Shown here: piece by piece, positions 8,156 through 17,026 of the stretch | How the letters are laid out: each line of letters starts with the position of its first letter | Position numbering within the stretch: the first letter of the stretch is position 1 | Origin: Flavobacteriales bacterium | Lineage (GTDB): Bacteria > Bacteroidota > Bacteroidia > Flavobacteriales_F > PHOS-HE28 | Assembly (NCBI GenBank): GCA_023957375.1 | Contig: JAMLHB010000001.1 | Coordinates: forward strand, 186,001-250,000 | DNA length: 64,000 nt | Direction: 5' to 3' | Translations under genes and position numbers: made by a program | Notes under the pieces: generated by a model | What the model was told of the DNA's origin: nothing | What the model saw: the letters and a program-made list of their open reading frames with translations, nothing else | Database searches by the model: none

Positions 8156-10252
8156 ATGATGCGAAGCTTGCTCTTGTCATTGATTTTCGCCCCTGTAGCC
8201 GTGTTCGGCGCCACAGGCGGCCCCGACCAGTACGGTTATTTGTGGAAGGACAGTGATGAACCAGGCGGCCCGGTTTATTCCTGGGTGGACATCACCGTGG
8301 ACGGCATTCCCATCACCGACTTGGCCGACGACAACACCCACGGGCCCTTCATCATGTCGGGCAACATGCCCTATTACTGGTACGATGTGAAGAAAGTGTG
8401 GGTGGGCAGCAACGGATACGTGGCCTTCGGCGGGGGAAACATCGCGGCGAACTTCCCCGCGTTGCCTGCGGCTGGCGGCACGGACAACTACATTGCTGCC
8501 TTCATGGCCGACCTCACCTTCGGCGGCACCGGCAACCCCGCCCAGTGCTTTCTGAAGGACGAGGCCACGCGATTGATCATCTCTTGGATCAACGTGCCGT
8601 TCTGGAGCGTGAACGCACCAGGCTACACGGGCAGCAACACGTTCCAGCTGATCCTGAGCAAACAGGACAGCACCATCACCATGCAGTACCAAAGCATCTC
8701 GGGAACCACCAGCAGCAACGGCCCGGTGATCGGCATTGAAAGCATCACCGGCAGCATCGGCCTGGCGCGCAGCCAAAGTTTGATGCCCGCAGCGGGTTAT
8801 GCCGTGCGGTTCTACAATCCTGCCACACCCCTGCTGCAGGTGAAGGATGCCGCCGTGGATTGGGTGGGGGAGGAAGGTACCGGCGGGCTCACGTTGGCCA
8901 CGGGTTCATCGCTGCCCTTGGCCACCATGGTGCACAACACGGGCAATCAACCCTTGGATCCCTTTACCTTGACCAGCAAGGTGCTCAACGCCTCCGGGCA
9001 GGCCGTGCTTACCGAAACGGTGGCCGTGCCCGCATTGCAACCCGGGGGAAACATCCAGTTCGAACTGGAACAGCACTTTGTGCCGACGGCCACGGGCACC
9101 TATCGCCACCAAGTGGTCCTCTCGGGCATCACCGGGGAAATGATCAGCACGAACAACACCATGCAGCGCGAGCTGGTGGTGTATGCCCCGTCGGAAGCCA
9201 CGGCCTTGGTCAGTTGGGCCGGTACTACCGACGACGGAGTGGGGCTCGCGTGGAACGGCGGCGACGGCGGTATTGCCGCTTACATCATGCCTCCCTACTA
9301 TCCGTGCCAGATCACCGGTACCACGGTGCGGATCGCCAGCAACAGTGGCAGCAACTTCGCCATGATGGTCTATGATGATGACGGGCCGGGCGGTGCGCCG
9401 GGCACCCTGCTGGACAGTTCGGTGATCGCATACGCCAATGGCGGCCCGGGCGATCACGTCTACACCTTGCCCAATGCCATCCAATGCCTCTCAGGCGGGT
9501 ATTATGTGGTGTGGTATATGCTCGGGGCCAATGTGAACATCGCCGTCGACATCCAGGCACCGTTCTCGCTGCGTTGCTACGAAGTGCTCAGCGGTTCCTG
9601 GGCCGAGTACCGCGATCGGAGCAACACCGATTTCCACCTTGGGCTCCGCGTGGCGCAACCCCCCTTCACGGACATCGGCGTGGCCGGGCTGTTCGGCATC
9701 AACAACGGGCAGCAGATCAGCACCGCCACCACCGTGCAGGCGCTGGTGCAGAACTACGGCAACACTCCCGTGGGCGGTTTCCAAGTGAAGTACAGGTTCA
9801 ACAACGGGCCCGAGGCCACGCAGAACTATACCGGAAACCCCATAGGCCCCGGCAATTCAGCCATCGTCACCTTTGCCCAACAGCTGTTGCCGATAGAGGA
9901 CGCCTCCGGGCCCCTGTGCGTGTGGACCGTGTCTGCTGCGGACCTGCTCAACCAGAATGATACCCTGTGTGTCAACGTCGACATCGTGGCGGGCATCCAG
10001 GACCACGGGATGGCACCATTGACCTTGTGGCCGTCCCCTGCACAAGATGCTGTACAGGTAAGCGGATTACCGGCCATCCCGATTTCCTGGACCGTGAGCG
10101 ATGTGCGGGGTACAACCGTGCTGGAAGGCAACGCTACACCGGTTGACGGAACATTGCACATAGGCACGGACCGCTTGGCTCCGGGTACGTATGTGTTGCA
10201 ATGCAAGGGGGGTGGAACGACCCTGCGAGGCCGTTTCGTAGTGCAGCATTGA
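8156..10252 (+). CDS. Large secreted adhesin-like protein with T9SS sorting domain
   Basis: 698 residues. A signal peptide (MMRSLLLSLIFAPVAVFG) leads into a nidogen-like/beta-sandwich region (about 25-225, with VGSNGYVAFGGG), then CARDB-like Ig-fold segments (DAAVDWVGEEGTG near 240 and DIGVAGLFGINNG near 505) separated by a lectin-like or pre-peptidase-like block. The last 80 residues are a type A T9SS sorting domain (LTLWPSPAQDAVQVSG ... LAPGTYVLQC). It would be exported across the outer membrane and attached or released by the T9SS sortase. No catalytic motif was seen, so an adhesive or structural role is inferred. A weak second in-frame ATG (8159) exists. Confidence 0.82.
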   Translation: MMRSLLLSLIFAPVAVFGATGGPDQYGYLWKDSDEPGGPVYSWVDITVDGIPITDLADDNTHGPFIMSGNMPYYWYDVKKVWVGSNGYVAFGGGNIAANFPALPAAGGTDNYIAAFMADLTFGGTGNPAQCFLKDEATRLIISWINVPFWSVNAPGYTGSNTFQLILSKQDSTITMQYQSISGTTSSNGPVIGIESITGSIGLARSQSLMPAAGYAVRFYNPATPLLQVKDAAVDWVGEEGTGGLTLATGSSLPLATMVHNTGNQPLDPFTLTSKVLNASGQAVLTETVAVPALQPGGNIQFELEQHFVPTATGTYRHQVVLSGITGEMISTNNTMQRELVVYAPSEATALVSWAGTTDDGVGLAWNGGDGGIAAYIMPPYYPCQITGTTVRIASNSGSNFAMMVYDDDGPGGAPGTLLDSSVIAYANGGPGDHVYTLPNAIQCLSGGYYVVWYMLGANVNIAVDIQAPFSLRCYEVLSGSWAEYRDRSNTDFHLGLRVAQPPFTDIGVAGLFGINNGQQISTATTVQALVQNYGNTPVGGFQVKYRFNNGPEATQNYTGNPIGPGNSAIVTFAQQLLPIEDASGPLCVWTVSAADLLNQNDTLCVNVDIVAGIQDHGMAPLTLWPSPAQDAVQVSGLPAIPISWTVSDVRGTTVLEGNATPVDGTLHIGTDRLAPGTYVLQCKGGGTTLRGRFVVQH

Positions 10253-10265
10253 TCAGGCACGCAAA

Positions 10266-10293
10266 TTGATGAATGGCGCGAACGTTAACTTCG
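10266..10293 (+). promoter_or_regulatory. Promoter TTG-N17-TAACTTCG embedded in a terminator
   Basis: TTG at 10266-10268 and the -7 box TAACTTCG at 10286-10293 are 17 bases apart, fitting the Bacteroidota sigma consensus. It would drive the OmpH-like gene starting at 10312. The box lies inside the hairpin that ends the preceding gene. Confidence 0.5.
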
Positions 10294-10308
10294 CGCCATT
10301 CTGTTTTT
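10271..10308 (+). terminator. Rho-independent terminator after the T9SS adhesin gene
   Basis: A 12-bp perfect stem (GAATGGCGCGAA / TTCGCGCCATTC) with a 7-base loop is followed by TGTTTTT. It begins 18 bases after the stop codon. Confidence 0.85.
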
Positions 10309-10311
10309 CAC

Positions 10312-10986
10312 ATGTCCAAACGCTTCCTGCTTTTCCTGCTGATCGCGTGGAACGCCCTGCTCACCGGTGCCGTCATTTGGTCCCTTTCGCGATCACGCGT
10401 GCCGGATCGCCTCCTCAAGGAAAAGCTCTCCGGCATTGAATTGGACACGGTATCCCCTCAATTGGCGCCGGTCGCCTGGGCTGAGGGGGATACGCTTCCG
10501 CCGCCGGAAGCCAAGATCGCCTTCTTCATGATGGACTCCCTCCAAGCAAAGTCTGCCTTGGTGAAGGAAAGTGCCGAACGTGTCCGCAGCGAGGGACAGC
10601 GCATGGAAAACAACCTGCAGCGCGAGATGCAGAAGGCACAAGCACGCTACAATGAACTGGTGGCCAAGGACCACACCTACAGCACCCAGGCCGAGGTGAA
10701 GGCCGACCAAGCCGAGGTGGAGCAGCTCGGTGAAAAGATCCAGCGCCTGCAAGCCGATTCACAAGACAAGTTGGATGAGATGCAGGCCCGTTTCCTCAAT
10801 GAGATCGCCAGCGACCTCAAGCAATTCCTGGAGGAATACAACAAACAGGCAGGGTACGACTACATCTTCAGCATCCAGGATGCCGGGCAGATCTGGGTGG
10901 GCAACAAAGCCTTGGACATTACCCCGGCAGTGGTCAAGGGCCTGAATGCCCGCCACGCACAACGCAAGCAGGCCCAGGCCAAGTAA
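10312..10986 (+). CDS. OmpH/Skp-family periplasmic chaperone-like protein
   Basis: 224 residues from ATG 10312. One N-terminal hydrophobic segment (about 5-26) serves as signal anchor. The rest resembles OmpH/Skp: a short beta strand (KIAFFMMDSL), a long charged coiled coil (about 80-175, rich in Glu/Gln/Lys) and a closing strand (YDYIFSIQDAG). Skp-type proteins bind unfolded outer-membrane proteins in the periplasm. Here the N-terminus looks uncleaved, so it may be tethered to the inner membrane. It is followed by an OstA-like gene, an outer-membrane biogenesis neighbourhood. Confidence 0.78.
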   Translation: MSKRFLLFLLIAWNALLTGAVIWSLSRSRVPDRLLKEKLSGIELDTVSPQLAPVAWAEGDTLPPPEAKIAFFMMDSLQAKSALVKESAERVRSEGQRMENNLQREMQKAQARYNELVAKDHTYSTQAEVKADQAEVEQLGEKIQRLQADSQDKLDEMQARFLNEIASDLKQFLEEYNKQAGYDYIFSIQDAGQIWVGNKALDITPAVVKGLNARHAQRKQAQAK

Positions 10987-11001
10987 CCCGCGCCGCCCGG
11001 G

Positions 11002-12603
11002 ATGGGGAATGCGCCGATACCCAGGGCACCTGCCCGGCCCAACAGGGGGATTCGCCTTTTGAAGGGCATCGGGGCGCTTGCCCTGATCGGTTACGCCTGT
11101 GCCGCAGCGGCGCAAACCCAGGCGGAGCAGGGGCGCAACCGCGTGGAGGTCCTCAACGCGGACCGCTGGGTGTTTGACAAGGACGTGGCCACGGGCGCGC
11201 AAAGGCTGTTGGGCCATGTACGGCTTCGGCAGGGCGGGGCCAACATGGCCTGCGACAGTGCCCATTTGTACCGGGACGACAGGGTGAAGGCATACGGAAA
11301 CGTAGTGCTCACACAAGGAGATACCCTGCGGATCACTGGCGACCAGTTGGATTTTTCTGCTACGGCACAAACGGCCACCATCACCGGACAGGTCCGCCTG
11401 AACGACCCCGGCATGGAACTGGCCACCGAGGCCCTCCACTACGACCTGAAGGCCCAACGCGCGGACTATGCGGGCGGGGCACGCATCGTTAGCAGGCGTG
11501 ACGCCAATACGCTCACCAGCGGAAAGGGAGCCTACGAGGCAGGGCCGCGCATCTTTACCTTCAGCGACAGCGTAGTGATCACCGGGCCGGAGGGCGTGAT
11601 CCGTTCGGATTCCCTGCGGTATTACACCGGCTCCGGCGAGGCCAAGTTTCTCGGCCCCACATGGATCATCCTGGAGAACACCCGGATGTACTGCGAGCGG
11701 GGCATGTATGGCACACGCTCCGGCAAGGGCAGCTTTACACGGGCGGCCCGCATGGTGAGCGATGGCCAACGGCTTACCGGCGACAGCCTGCTGTATGATC
11801 GCCACACGGGCCAAGGGGAGGGGTGGGGGAACATCACACTGGTGGATACGATCAACCAGCTGACCGCAACCGGGGAGCGGGGCATGCACAACCAAACCAC
11901 AGGACGCTCCATGATCACCGGGCGGGCCGAACTGCTGTTGCCCATGGATGCCGACACCCTGTTCCTGCATGCCGATACCCTGTTCGCCAGCATGGACAGC
12001 AGCGGCAAGCGGCTGCTGGCCCACCGCAACGTGCGCTTCTTCAAGCGAGACCTGCAGGGCGTGTGCGATACCCTTTCATACGCCATGGCCGACAGCCTGA
12101 TCAGCCTTCGGGGGCAACCCTTCCTGTGGAGCGGTGCCGATCAGATCAACGGTGATACGGTGCACATCCAATTGAGCCACGGAAGGGCGGAAACCTTGCA
12201 CGTGAATGGTGCCGCCTTTCTGATCGCACAAGCCGACAGCACCCACTTCGACCAAGTGGCCGGCAGCACCATGATCGGCCACTTCCATGCCGGGGAGCTC
12301 AACCGGTTGGTGGCTGACGGCAATGCCCGCACGGTATACTTCGCCAAGGAAACAAGGGATTCACTGGAGCAGGTCACCGGAGTGAACCGCGCCGACTGCA
12401 GCGTGATCCATGTGGGATTGGACAGCGGGAAGGTGAGCACGGTAACGTTCATCACCCAGCCTTCGGCCACGCTTTACCCACTGGCCCAAGCGCCGCCCGA
12501 TGAGCTCCGCTTGGACGGGTTCCGCTGGAATGCGGCGGCCCGGCCTGCGGATCGCGTAGACATTTTCAGGCAAGGTCCCCCAGCCCCTCCTTCCGGTCCG
12601 TGA
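11002..12603 (+). CDS. OstA-like protein (LptA/LptD N-terminal domain family)
   Basis: 533 residues with a signal peptide ending near ACAAAAQ (about residue 37). The body is built of OstA/LptA beta-jellyroll repeats with the recurring pattern seen in LVADG/AYGNVVLTQGDTLRITG, TGQVRLND and YRDDRVKAYGNV. Bacteroidota carry large OstA-like proteins of this size. By family knowledge they take part in lipopolysaccharide transport to the outer membrane. The gene is 15 bases downstream of the OmpH-like gene and probably cotranscribed. The C-terminal about 35 residues are Pro-rich and look unstructured. Confidence 0.84.
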   Translation: MGNAPIPRAPARPNRGIRLLKGIGALALIGYACAAAAQTQAEQGRNRVEVLNADRWVFDKDVATGAQRLLGHVRLRQGGANMACDSAHLYRDDRVKAYGNVVLTQGDTLRITGDQLDFSATAQTATITGQVRLNDPGMELATEALHYDLKAQRADYAGGARIVSRRDANTLTSGKGAYEAGPRIFTFSDSVVITGPEGVIRSDSLRYYTGSGEAKFLGPTWIILENTRMYCERGMYGTRSGKGSFTRAARMVSDGQRLTGDSLLYDRHTGQGEGWGNITLVDTINQLTATGERGMHNQTTGRSMITGRAELLLPMDADTLFLHADTLFASMDSSGKRLLAHRNVRFFKRDLQGVCDTLSYAMADSLISLRGQPFLWSGADQINGDTVHIQLSHGRAETLHVNGAAFLIAQADSTHFDQVAGSTMIGHFHAGELNRLVADGNARTVYFAKETRDSLEQVTGVNRADCSVIHVGLDSGKVSTVTFITQPSATLYPLAQAPPDELRLDGFRWNAAARPADRVDIFRQGPPAPPSGP

Positions 12604-12621
12604 ACCGCCCCCCCCGTCCAC

Positions 12622-12629
12622 TACCTTCG
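12622..12629 (+). promoter_or_regulatory. Putative -7 promoter box (TACCTTCG)
   Basis: Lies 4 bases before the ATG of the TPR gene, so a transcript from it would be leaderless. A run of eight C lies just upstream (12608-12615). Confidence 0.4.
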
Positions 12630-12633
12630 CGCC

Positions 12634-13671
12634 ATGCGCACGGGCCTCATCCTCGCCACGTTGTTGGCGCCGTTTTTGGTATCGGGGCAGGGGCAGTCGC
12701 GCCTGGAAAACAAGGTGCGCAAGCAACTGGACCGGGGCAAGGCCTATCCCGCCATCCGGAACGCCACGGCGCTCATCGGCAAGCAGGACAATGCCGAGTT
12801 CCGCGTCCTGCGCGCCGAAGGCTACAACATGATCGGGGAGCACGCCAAGGCCGAGGCCGATGCACGGGCCTCCCTGAAGCAGCGCCCAGAAGGCAATACG
12901 CCCGCGTTGATGCAGCTTGCCACGGCCGAGCAGGGGCAGGGCCATTGGGACAGTGCGGCCGCACACTTGCAAACCATCCTGGACCATAGCCCCGACCTGG
13001 AGGCACGCTTCCAATTGGCCACGGTGGAACAGCGCCAGGGCAAGCTGGACTCGGCCATGGCGAACATCAACCAGGCCTTGGCCCCTTTTGCGCCCGACGA
13101 TGCCACGGCCACCAAGCTCCACCGCTTGAAAGGCGAGATCGCCGCCATGCTCGGAGATACCGCCCTGGCCAAGGCTGAACTGGACCGTGCCGTGAGCCTG
13201 GCCCCGTCCGATCCGGTGAACTACAACAGCCGGGCCTATTACCTGCATGCATGGCGCGGTGACCACCGCGCCGCCATCGCCGATTACGACCGCGCCATCA
13301 AACTGAACCCGAACTACAGCTATGCCTTCAACAACCGCGGATGGAGCCGGTACAAGCTGGGGGAAACGGCAAAGGGCGTGCGGGATATCGGGCGGGCCAA
13401 GCAGAAGAAAAAGAGCAATCCATACGTCTACCGGAACTTGGGGATGATCGCCTTGGAAACCGGTGACTCCACCAAGGCCTGCGCATTCTTCAGGCAGGCG
13501 CTGGACTGGGGATTCACCGCGCAGTTCGGACCCGAAGTGGAGGAGAAGATGGCGGCCAGTTGCAGCCTCCCCACCGGCAGTAAGGCCCAGCCACCGGTAC
13601 AACATCCGCCGCAGGACCATCCCGACCGCAGGAACGGAACCCCGTTACCGCGCACCAACGCACCCCAATAA
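12634..13671 (+). CDS. Secreted tetratricopeptide-repeat protein
   Basis: 345 residues. Signal peptide MRTGLILATLLAPFLVSGQ, then at least five to six TPR units from about residue 30 to 290, with typical Ala/Gly/Pro spacing (for example SYAFNNRGWSRYKLGETAKGVRDI and VYRNLGMIALETGDSTKACAFF). The C-terminal tail (about 300-345) is Pro/Arg-rich and low complexity. TPR proteins mediate protein contacts, and the partner is unknown. The stop overlaps the next start by one base, so coupling with the dehydrogenase gene is likely despite no clear functional link. Confidence 0.78.
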   Translation: MRTGLILATLLAPFLVSGQGQSRLENKVRKQLDRGKAYPAIRNATALIGKQDNAEFRVLRAEGYNMIGEHAKAEADARASLKQRPEGNTPALMQLATAEQGQGHWDSAAAHLQTILDHSPDLEARFQLATVEQRQGKLDSAMANINQALAPFAPDDATATKLHRLKGEIAAMLGDTALAKAELDRAVSLAPSDPVNYNSRAYYLHAWRGDHRAAIADYDRAIKLNPNYSYAFNNRGWSRYKLGETAKGVRDIGRAKQKKKSNPYVYRNLGMIALETGDSTKACAFFRQALDWGFTAQFGPEVEEKMAASCSLPTGSKAQPPVQHPPQDHPDRRNGTPLPRTNAPQ

Positions 13672-14549
13672 TGGAAAAGAACCCCAGCATGATGCGCGAC
13701 GGCGCGTTGGACGGACAAGTGATCGTGATCACCGGGGGCGGTACCGGACTTGGCCGCAGCATGGCCCAAGCGTTTTTGCGCCTAGGCGCCAAGGTGTGCA
13801 TCACCAGCCGCAAGATCGAGGTGCTCCGCGAAGCGGCCGCACAACTGGAAAAAGAAACAGGCGGTACGGTGCTGCCCGTGGCCTGCGACGTGCGGAAGTG
13901 GCAGGAGGTGGATGCCCTGCTGAAACAAGTGTTGGACCGTTTTGGCCGGGTGGACAGCTTGGTGAACGACGCAGCGGGAAACTTCATCAGCCCCACGGAA
14001 AGGCTCAGTCCAAAGGCGTTTGAAACCATTATCGGTATCGTGCTGATGGGCTCGGTGAACTGCACCTTGGCCTTCGGGAAGCATTGGATCGAAGAGCCGC
14101 CCGCGCACCGCACCGTGCTGAACATCACCACCACGTACGCCTGGACCGGCAGCGGCTACGTGGTGCCCAGTGCCTGTGCAAAGGCTGGCGTGCTGGCCCT
14201 CACGCGCTCATTGGCCGTGGAGTGGGCCAAGTACGGCATACGCACCAACGCCATCGCGCCCGGGCCATTCCCCACCAAGGGAGCCTGGCAACGCCTGCTG
14301 CCCGGCCAATTGGTGGAGCAGTTCGATATGGCCAAGCGCGTGCCCCTGGGCCGGGTGGGCGAACACCGCGAACTTGCGGACCTGGCCGCCTACCTCGTTT
14401 CGCCCTATAGCAGCTACATCAATGGCGAGGTGGTGACCATCGACGGCGGGGAATGGCTCAAGGGTGCGGGCCAGTTCAACATGCTGGACCAAGTGGAGCC
14501 GGCCATGTGGGACGCCATCGAGCGCATGGTGCGGGGCGCCAAAAGTTGA
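13671..14549 (+). CDS. SDR oxidoreductase, 2,4-dienoyl-CoA reductase-like
   Basis: 292 residues with a Rossmann fold: nucleotide-binding TGGGTGLG (about 22-29), the NDAAGNF motif in place of NNAG, and the late block EWAKYGIRTNAIAPGP. The segment SGYVVPSACAKAGV and the C-terminal IDGGEWL are those of mitochondrial-type 2,4-dienoyl-CoA reductases (DECR), which act on polyunsaturated acyl-CoA during beta-oxidation. The lysine of AKAG is kept; DECR enzymes lack the classic YxxxK tyrosine spacing, as here. The name DECR is by motif resemblance; other SDR enoyl reductases are possible. Confidence 0.83.
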   Translation: MEKNPSMMRDGALDGQVIVITGGGTGLGRSMAQAFLRLGAKVCITSRKIEVLREAAAQLEKETGGTVLPVACDVRKWQEVDALLKQVLDRFGRVDSLVNDAAGNFISPTERLSPKAFETIIGIVLMGSVNCTLAFGKHWIEEPPAHRTVLNITTTYAWTGSGYVVPSACAKAGVLALTRSLAVEWAKYGIRTNAIAPGPFPTKGAWQRLLPGQLVEQFDMAKRVPLGRVGEHRELADLAAYLVSPYSSYINGEVVTIDGGEWLKGAGQFNMLDQVEPAMWDAIERMVRGAKS

Positions 14550-14679
14550 CCAAGGCACCTGCGGCCTGCGGGAAGCCGCGTTGTACGGCACCAACCTTGC
14601 AGGGATTCCGCAGGGCCACCTGCCGACAATGGCATAACAACGATCAACAATTGCACGGCGCGCAATGGCCATGCAGCCC

Positions 14680-14687
14680 TATCTTCG
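14680..14687 (+). promoter_or_regulatory. Putative -7 promoter box (TATCTTCG)
   Basis: Sits 16 bases upstream of the ATG of the small secreted Cys/Lys-rich protein and matches the recurring box of this genome. Confidence 0.42.
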
Positions 14688-14703
14688 CACAACCAAAACC
14701 AAA

Positions 14704-15192
14704 ATGCCGATGAGGACGATCAAGATTTTCACGGCCGCCCTGTTGATCAGTGTGGCCAGCGTGGCGACCGCCCAAACCAACAAGGATGCGAAAGCCTGTG
14801 CGGACATGGCCAAGGCCAAAGCGGAACTGTTGACCAAGGAACTTGCGCTCAACGATGACCAATCGGCCAAGGTGCACGATATGCTCGCCAAGAACGAAGA
14901 GAGCCTGATGGGCATGCGCGGCCATTGCGAAATGATGGAGGCCAAGGCAAAGAAACAGGATGAGGCCACCTACGCCTCCATCAATGGAATGCTCGACGAA
15001 AAGCAGCAGGTCCGCTTTAAGGAACTGCAGGCCTCGGGCAAGTTGGAATCCTGCGGCAAGGAGGGCGGCAAGGGCTGCTGCGCCGGTGGAAAGAAGGCTG
15101 ACAAGGCCCAACAGGGAGACACCAAGTTGCAGAAGGCCGACAAGGTCGACAAGGTCCAAACCGGCCTGCGCGCCACGAAGGCAAGCGAATAA
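14704..15192 (+). CDS. Small secreted protein, helical with Cys-rich Gly segment
   Basis: 162 residues. A signal peptide (RTIKIFTAALLISVASVATAQ) is followed by helical, Lys/Ala/Asp-rich sequence resembling periplasmic Spy/CpxP-like repeats (LNDDQSAKVHDMLAKNEESL, about 45-65). A short Cys/Gly block (CGKEGGKGCCAGGKK, about 116-130) follows, then a Lys-rich tail. I do not recognise a specific family. The Cys/His-containing middle could bind metal. A start two codons later (MRTIKI) is also possible. A strong terminator follows. Confidence 0.6.
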   Translation: MPMRTIKIFTAALLISVASVATAQTNKDAKACADMAKAKAELLTKELALNDDQSAKVHDMLAKNEESLMGMRGHCEMMEAKAKKQDEATYASINGMLDEKQQVRFKELQASGKLESCGKEGGKGCCAGGKKADKAQQGDTKLQKADKVDKVQTGLRATKASE

Positions 15193-15241
15193 GGGCCACC
15201 TGCCCGATCCGGGCAACGCAAGGGCGCCTACGCCCGGAACC

Positions 15242-15278
15242 CATGAAAAAGGGCCGCTGTTCGCGGCCCTTTTTCATG
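15242..15278. terminator. Bidirectional rho-independent terminator
   Basis: The palindrome ATGAAAAAGGGCCGC / GCGGCCCTTTTTCAT with a 4-5-base loop gives T runs on both strands. It lies between the convergent small secreted protein and lipoprotein genes. Confidence 0.85.
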
Positions 15279-15292
15279 TGCAATGTCTGCCG

Positions 15293-16144
15293 TCAGTCCA
15301 CTTGGACCACCAAGTATTTCGATAGGCTCCAGAAAGCAGCGGCATCCTTGATCTCCAGTTTCTCCACGCGGTCCTTGCCCACCAGCTCATAGCTGCCCGC
15401 CGGGTGCGAGGTGATCAGCTTGGCTTTCTTCACATCCAAGGGGATCGAGGATACCTTGGTGAGGTCGATCTCCTTGAAGTAGGCCTTGTTCAGGTCCGTG
15501 GTCTTTAGCTTGTTCACGCTGCCGATCCCGATCACCCCGCCTTCTTTGCTGAGGATGCTGTTGTCGCGCAATTCCTTTTGCGTGCCCACGCAATACCAGG
15601 CCGCGTTCAGTTCGCCCTGTTGCACGTTCGCCTGCTGTTCCTTGTCTTGGTACATCTGGATCATGCTCGCCAAAGAGGCATTGGTACTGGCCAACTGCTC
15701 CTTGATGGAACCGATCTCCTGGTCCTTGTCGCGAATGCTCTGCTCCAGGGTGGCGATGCTCTTGGCAAGTTCCGAAAGCTTCGCATCGTCCGCAGCTGCG
15801 TTCTTTTTCATGCGCGCCACGATCTTCTTGTTTACGCTCAGCAGCGAATCGATCGCCCGCAGGTCGTCCAGGATGCCCTGCTCCATGGTGACCCCGCCTT
15901 CCACGCCCTTGTGGGCAGGTGCCAACAAGCCCTGCTTTTCACGGATCAGGCGCAGGTTTTCGGTGATCTGGTTGAAGGCGCCGAACATCTCATTGATGGT
16001 CGAATCCTTCAGGCTGCTCTGCGCAGCCACTTCCGTCCTGTTTTGCTCGAGTTGCTTGTATTGTTCACTCTGCGTAGGGTCGTTTTGGCAGGAAGAGGCA
16101 AGCAGGAGGAGCGCCCCTGCAACGGCTTTTGCGAGGTTTTTCAT
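15293..16144 (-). CDS. Coiled-coil lipoprotein
   Basis: 283 residues from the ATG that starts a lipoprotein signal (MKNLAKAVAGALLLLASSC, Cys at 19); longer in-frame starts would bury it. Residues 20-185 form a long coiled coil (heptad-like EQNRTEVAAQ through LSELAKSIATLEQSIRDKDQ). The C-terminal 100 residues form a small conserved domain (YCVGTQKELRDNSILSKEGG, then SYELVG) seen in many hypothetical Bacteroidota lipoproteins. Role unknown; anchored in the outer or inner membrane. Divergent from the Pro-rich protein at 16283. Confidence 0.7.
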   Translation of the reverse strand: MKNLAKAVAGALLLLASSCQNDPTQSEQYKQLEQNRTEVAAQSSLKDSTINEMFGAFNQITENLRLIREKQGLLAPAHKGVEGGVTMEQGILDDLRAIDSLLSVNKKIVARMKKNAAADDAKLSELAKSIATLEQSIRDKDQEIGSIKEQLASTNASLASMIQMYQDKEQQANVQQGELNAAWYCVGTQKELRDNSILSKEGGVIGIGSVNKLKTTDLNKAYFKEIDLTKVSSIPLDVKKAKLITSHPAGSYELVGKDRVEKLEIKDAAAFWSLSKYLVVQVD

Positions 16145-16282
16145 GGTTGTTTGGTTTGTGGGGTTCCAAGCGGCCTGGCCGCCTATGAACTGCAAAATTG
16201 CGTACTTGGGGCCAACGTTGAACGATTGGATCGAAAAAACGTACAAGCAGCGCCCATTAGGAGCACCTTTGGGCACTTGGAA

Positions 16283-17026
16283 ATGAACACGCGCGCCACC
16301 GCATTGGTTCGTCTGGCCTGGCTGGCCTTGCTGTCGGCTGCCACCACCGTGCCTGCCGCAGCGCAGGGCAGGGGTAGCCTGACCAAGGATTTCGACAAGC
16401 TATCGGCCAAGGACCGCTCGCGCATAGCGGCCCGTGAAGCCGGAGAGGCCGCGCAGGACAGTACGTACCAAGAGGTCATGCGCCAAGGCGAGGCCCTCTT
16501 CCAGGAAAAACGGTATGAAGACGCCTTGGAACGCTTTCAGGAAGCACGCCGGCTCAGGCCCTTCAATGTGTACCCGAAGGTGAAGATCGAGGACCTGCAA
16601 GCACTGATCAAAAGGCAACAGGAGCTGACGCCGCAGCCGCGACAGGCCGAGGCGCCCGTAAAGGAGGCAGCTCCGGTGGAAAGGCCGGCACCAAGGGAAG
16701 TGCCGCAGGCCGAGGTCTTGGCGGTACCTACGCCGAAAACTGATGAGGTGCCCATTGCGGCGCCAGCCACCCCGTTGCGCCCGGTGGCAGCACCGCAAAA
16801 GTCCGCGCCTGCCGATCCCGTGCACCGGCCGGATCGCCCGGATCCGGGCCAACCGGGCGAACGCGTGTACAAGGAAGCGGGGGCTGTGGTGGTCGAGCGG
16901 GTGGTGTTGGATGACAACCGGCTTGTGACCTATAAGAAGGTGGTCCATCCCTGGGGACACACCTTTTATTTCAAGGAGGGCCGGAGCATTCCGGACTGGC
17001 AGTGGGCCGAGCGGTTCAGCGAATAG
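16283..17026 (+). CDS. Secreted Pro/Ala-rich protein with short TPR-like motif
   Basis: 247 residues. Signal peptide ends near VPAAAQ (residue 28). A single TPR-like unit spans about 60-100 (GEALFQEKRYEDALERFQEARRL has the motif). A long Pro/Ala/Val-rich linker (about 120-200) then leads to a C-terminal domain (VVHPWGHTFYFKEGRSI). A family name was not recognised. The linker suggests spanning of the periplasm. It overlaps the convergent SiaC-like gene by 11 bases. Confidence 0.6.
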   Translation: MNTRATALVRLAWLALLSAATTVPAAAQGRGSLTKDFDKLSAKDRSRIAAREAGEAAQDSTYQEVMRQGEALFQEKRYEDALERFQEARRLRPFNVYPKVKIEDLQALIKRQQELTPQPRQAEAPVKEAAPVERPAPREVPQAEVLAVPTPKTDEVPIAAPATPLRPVAAPQKSAPADPVHRPDRPDPGQPGERVYKEAGAVVVERVVLDDNRLVTYKKVVHPWGHTFYFKEGRSIPDWQWAERFSE

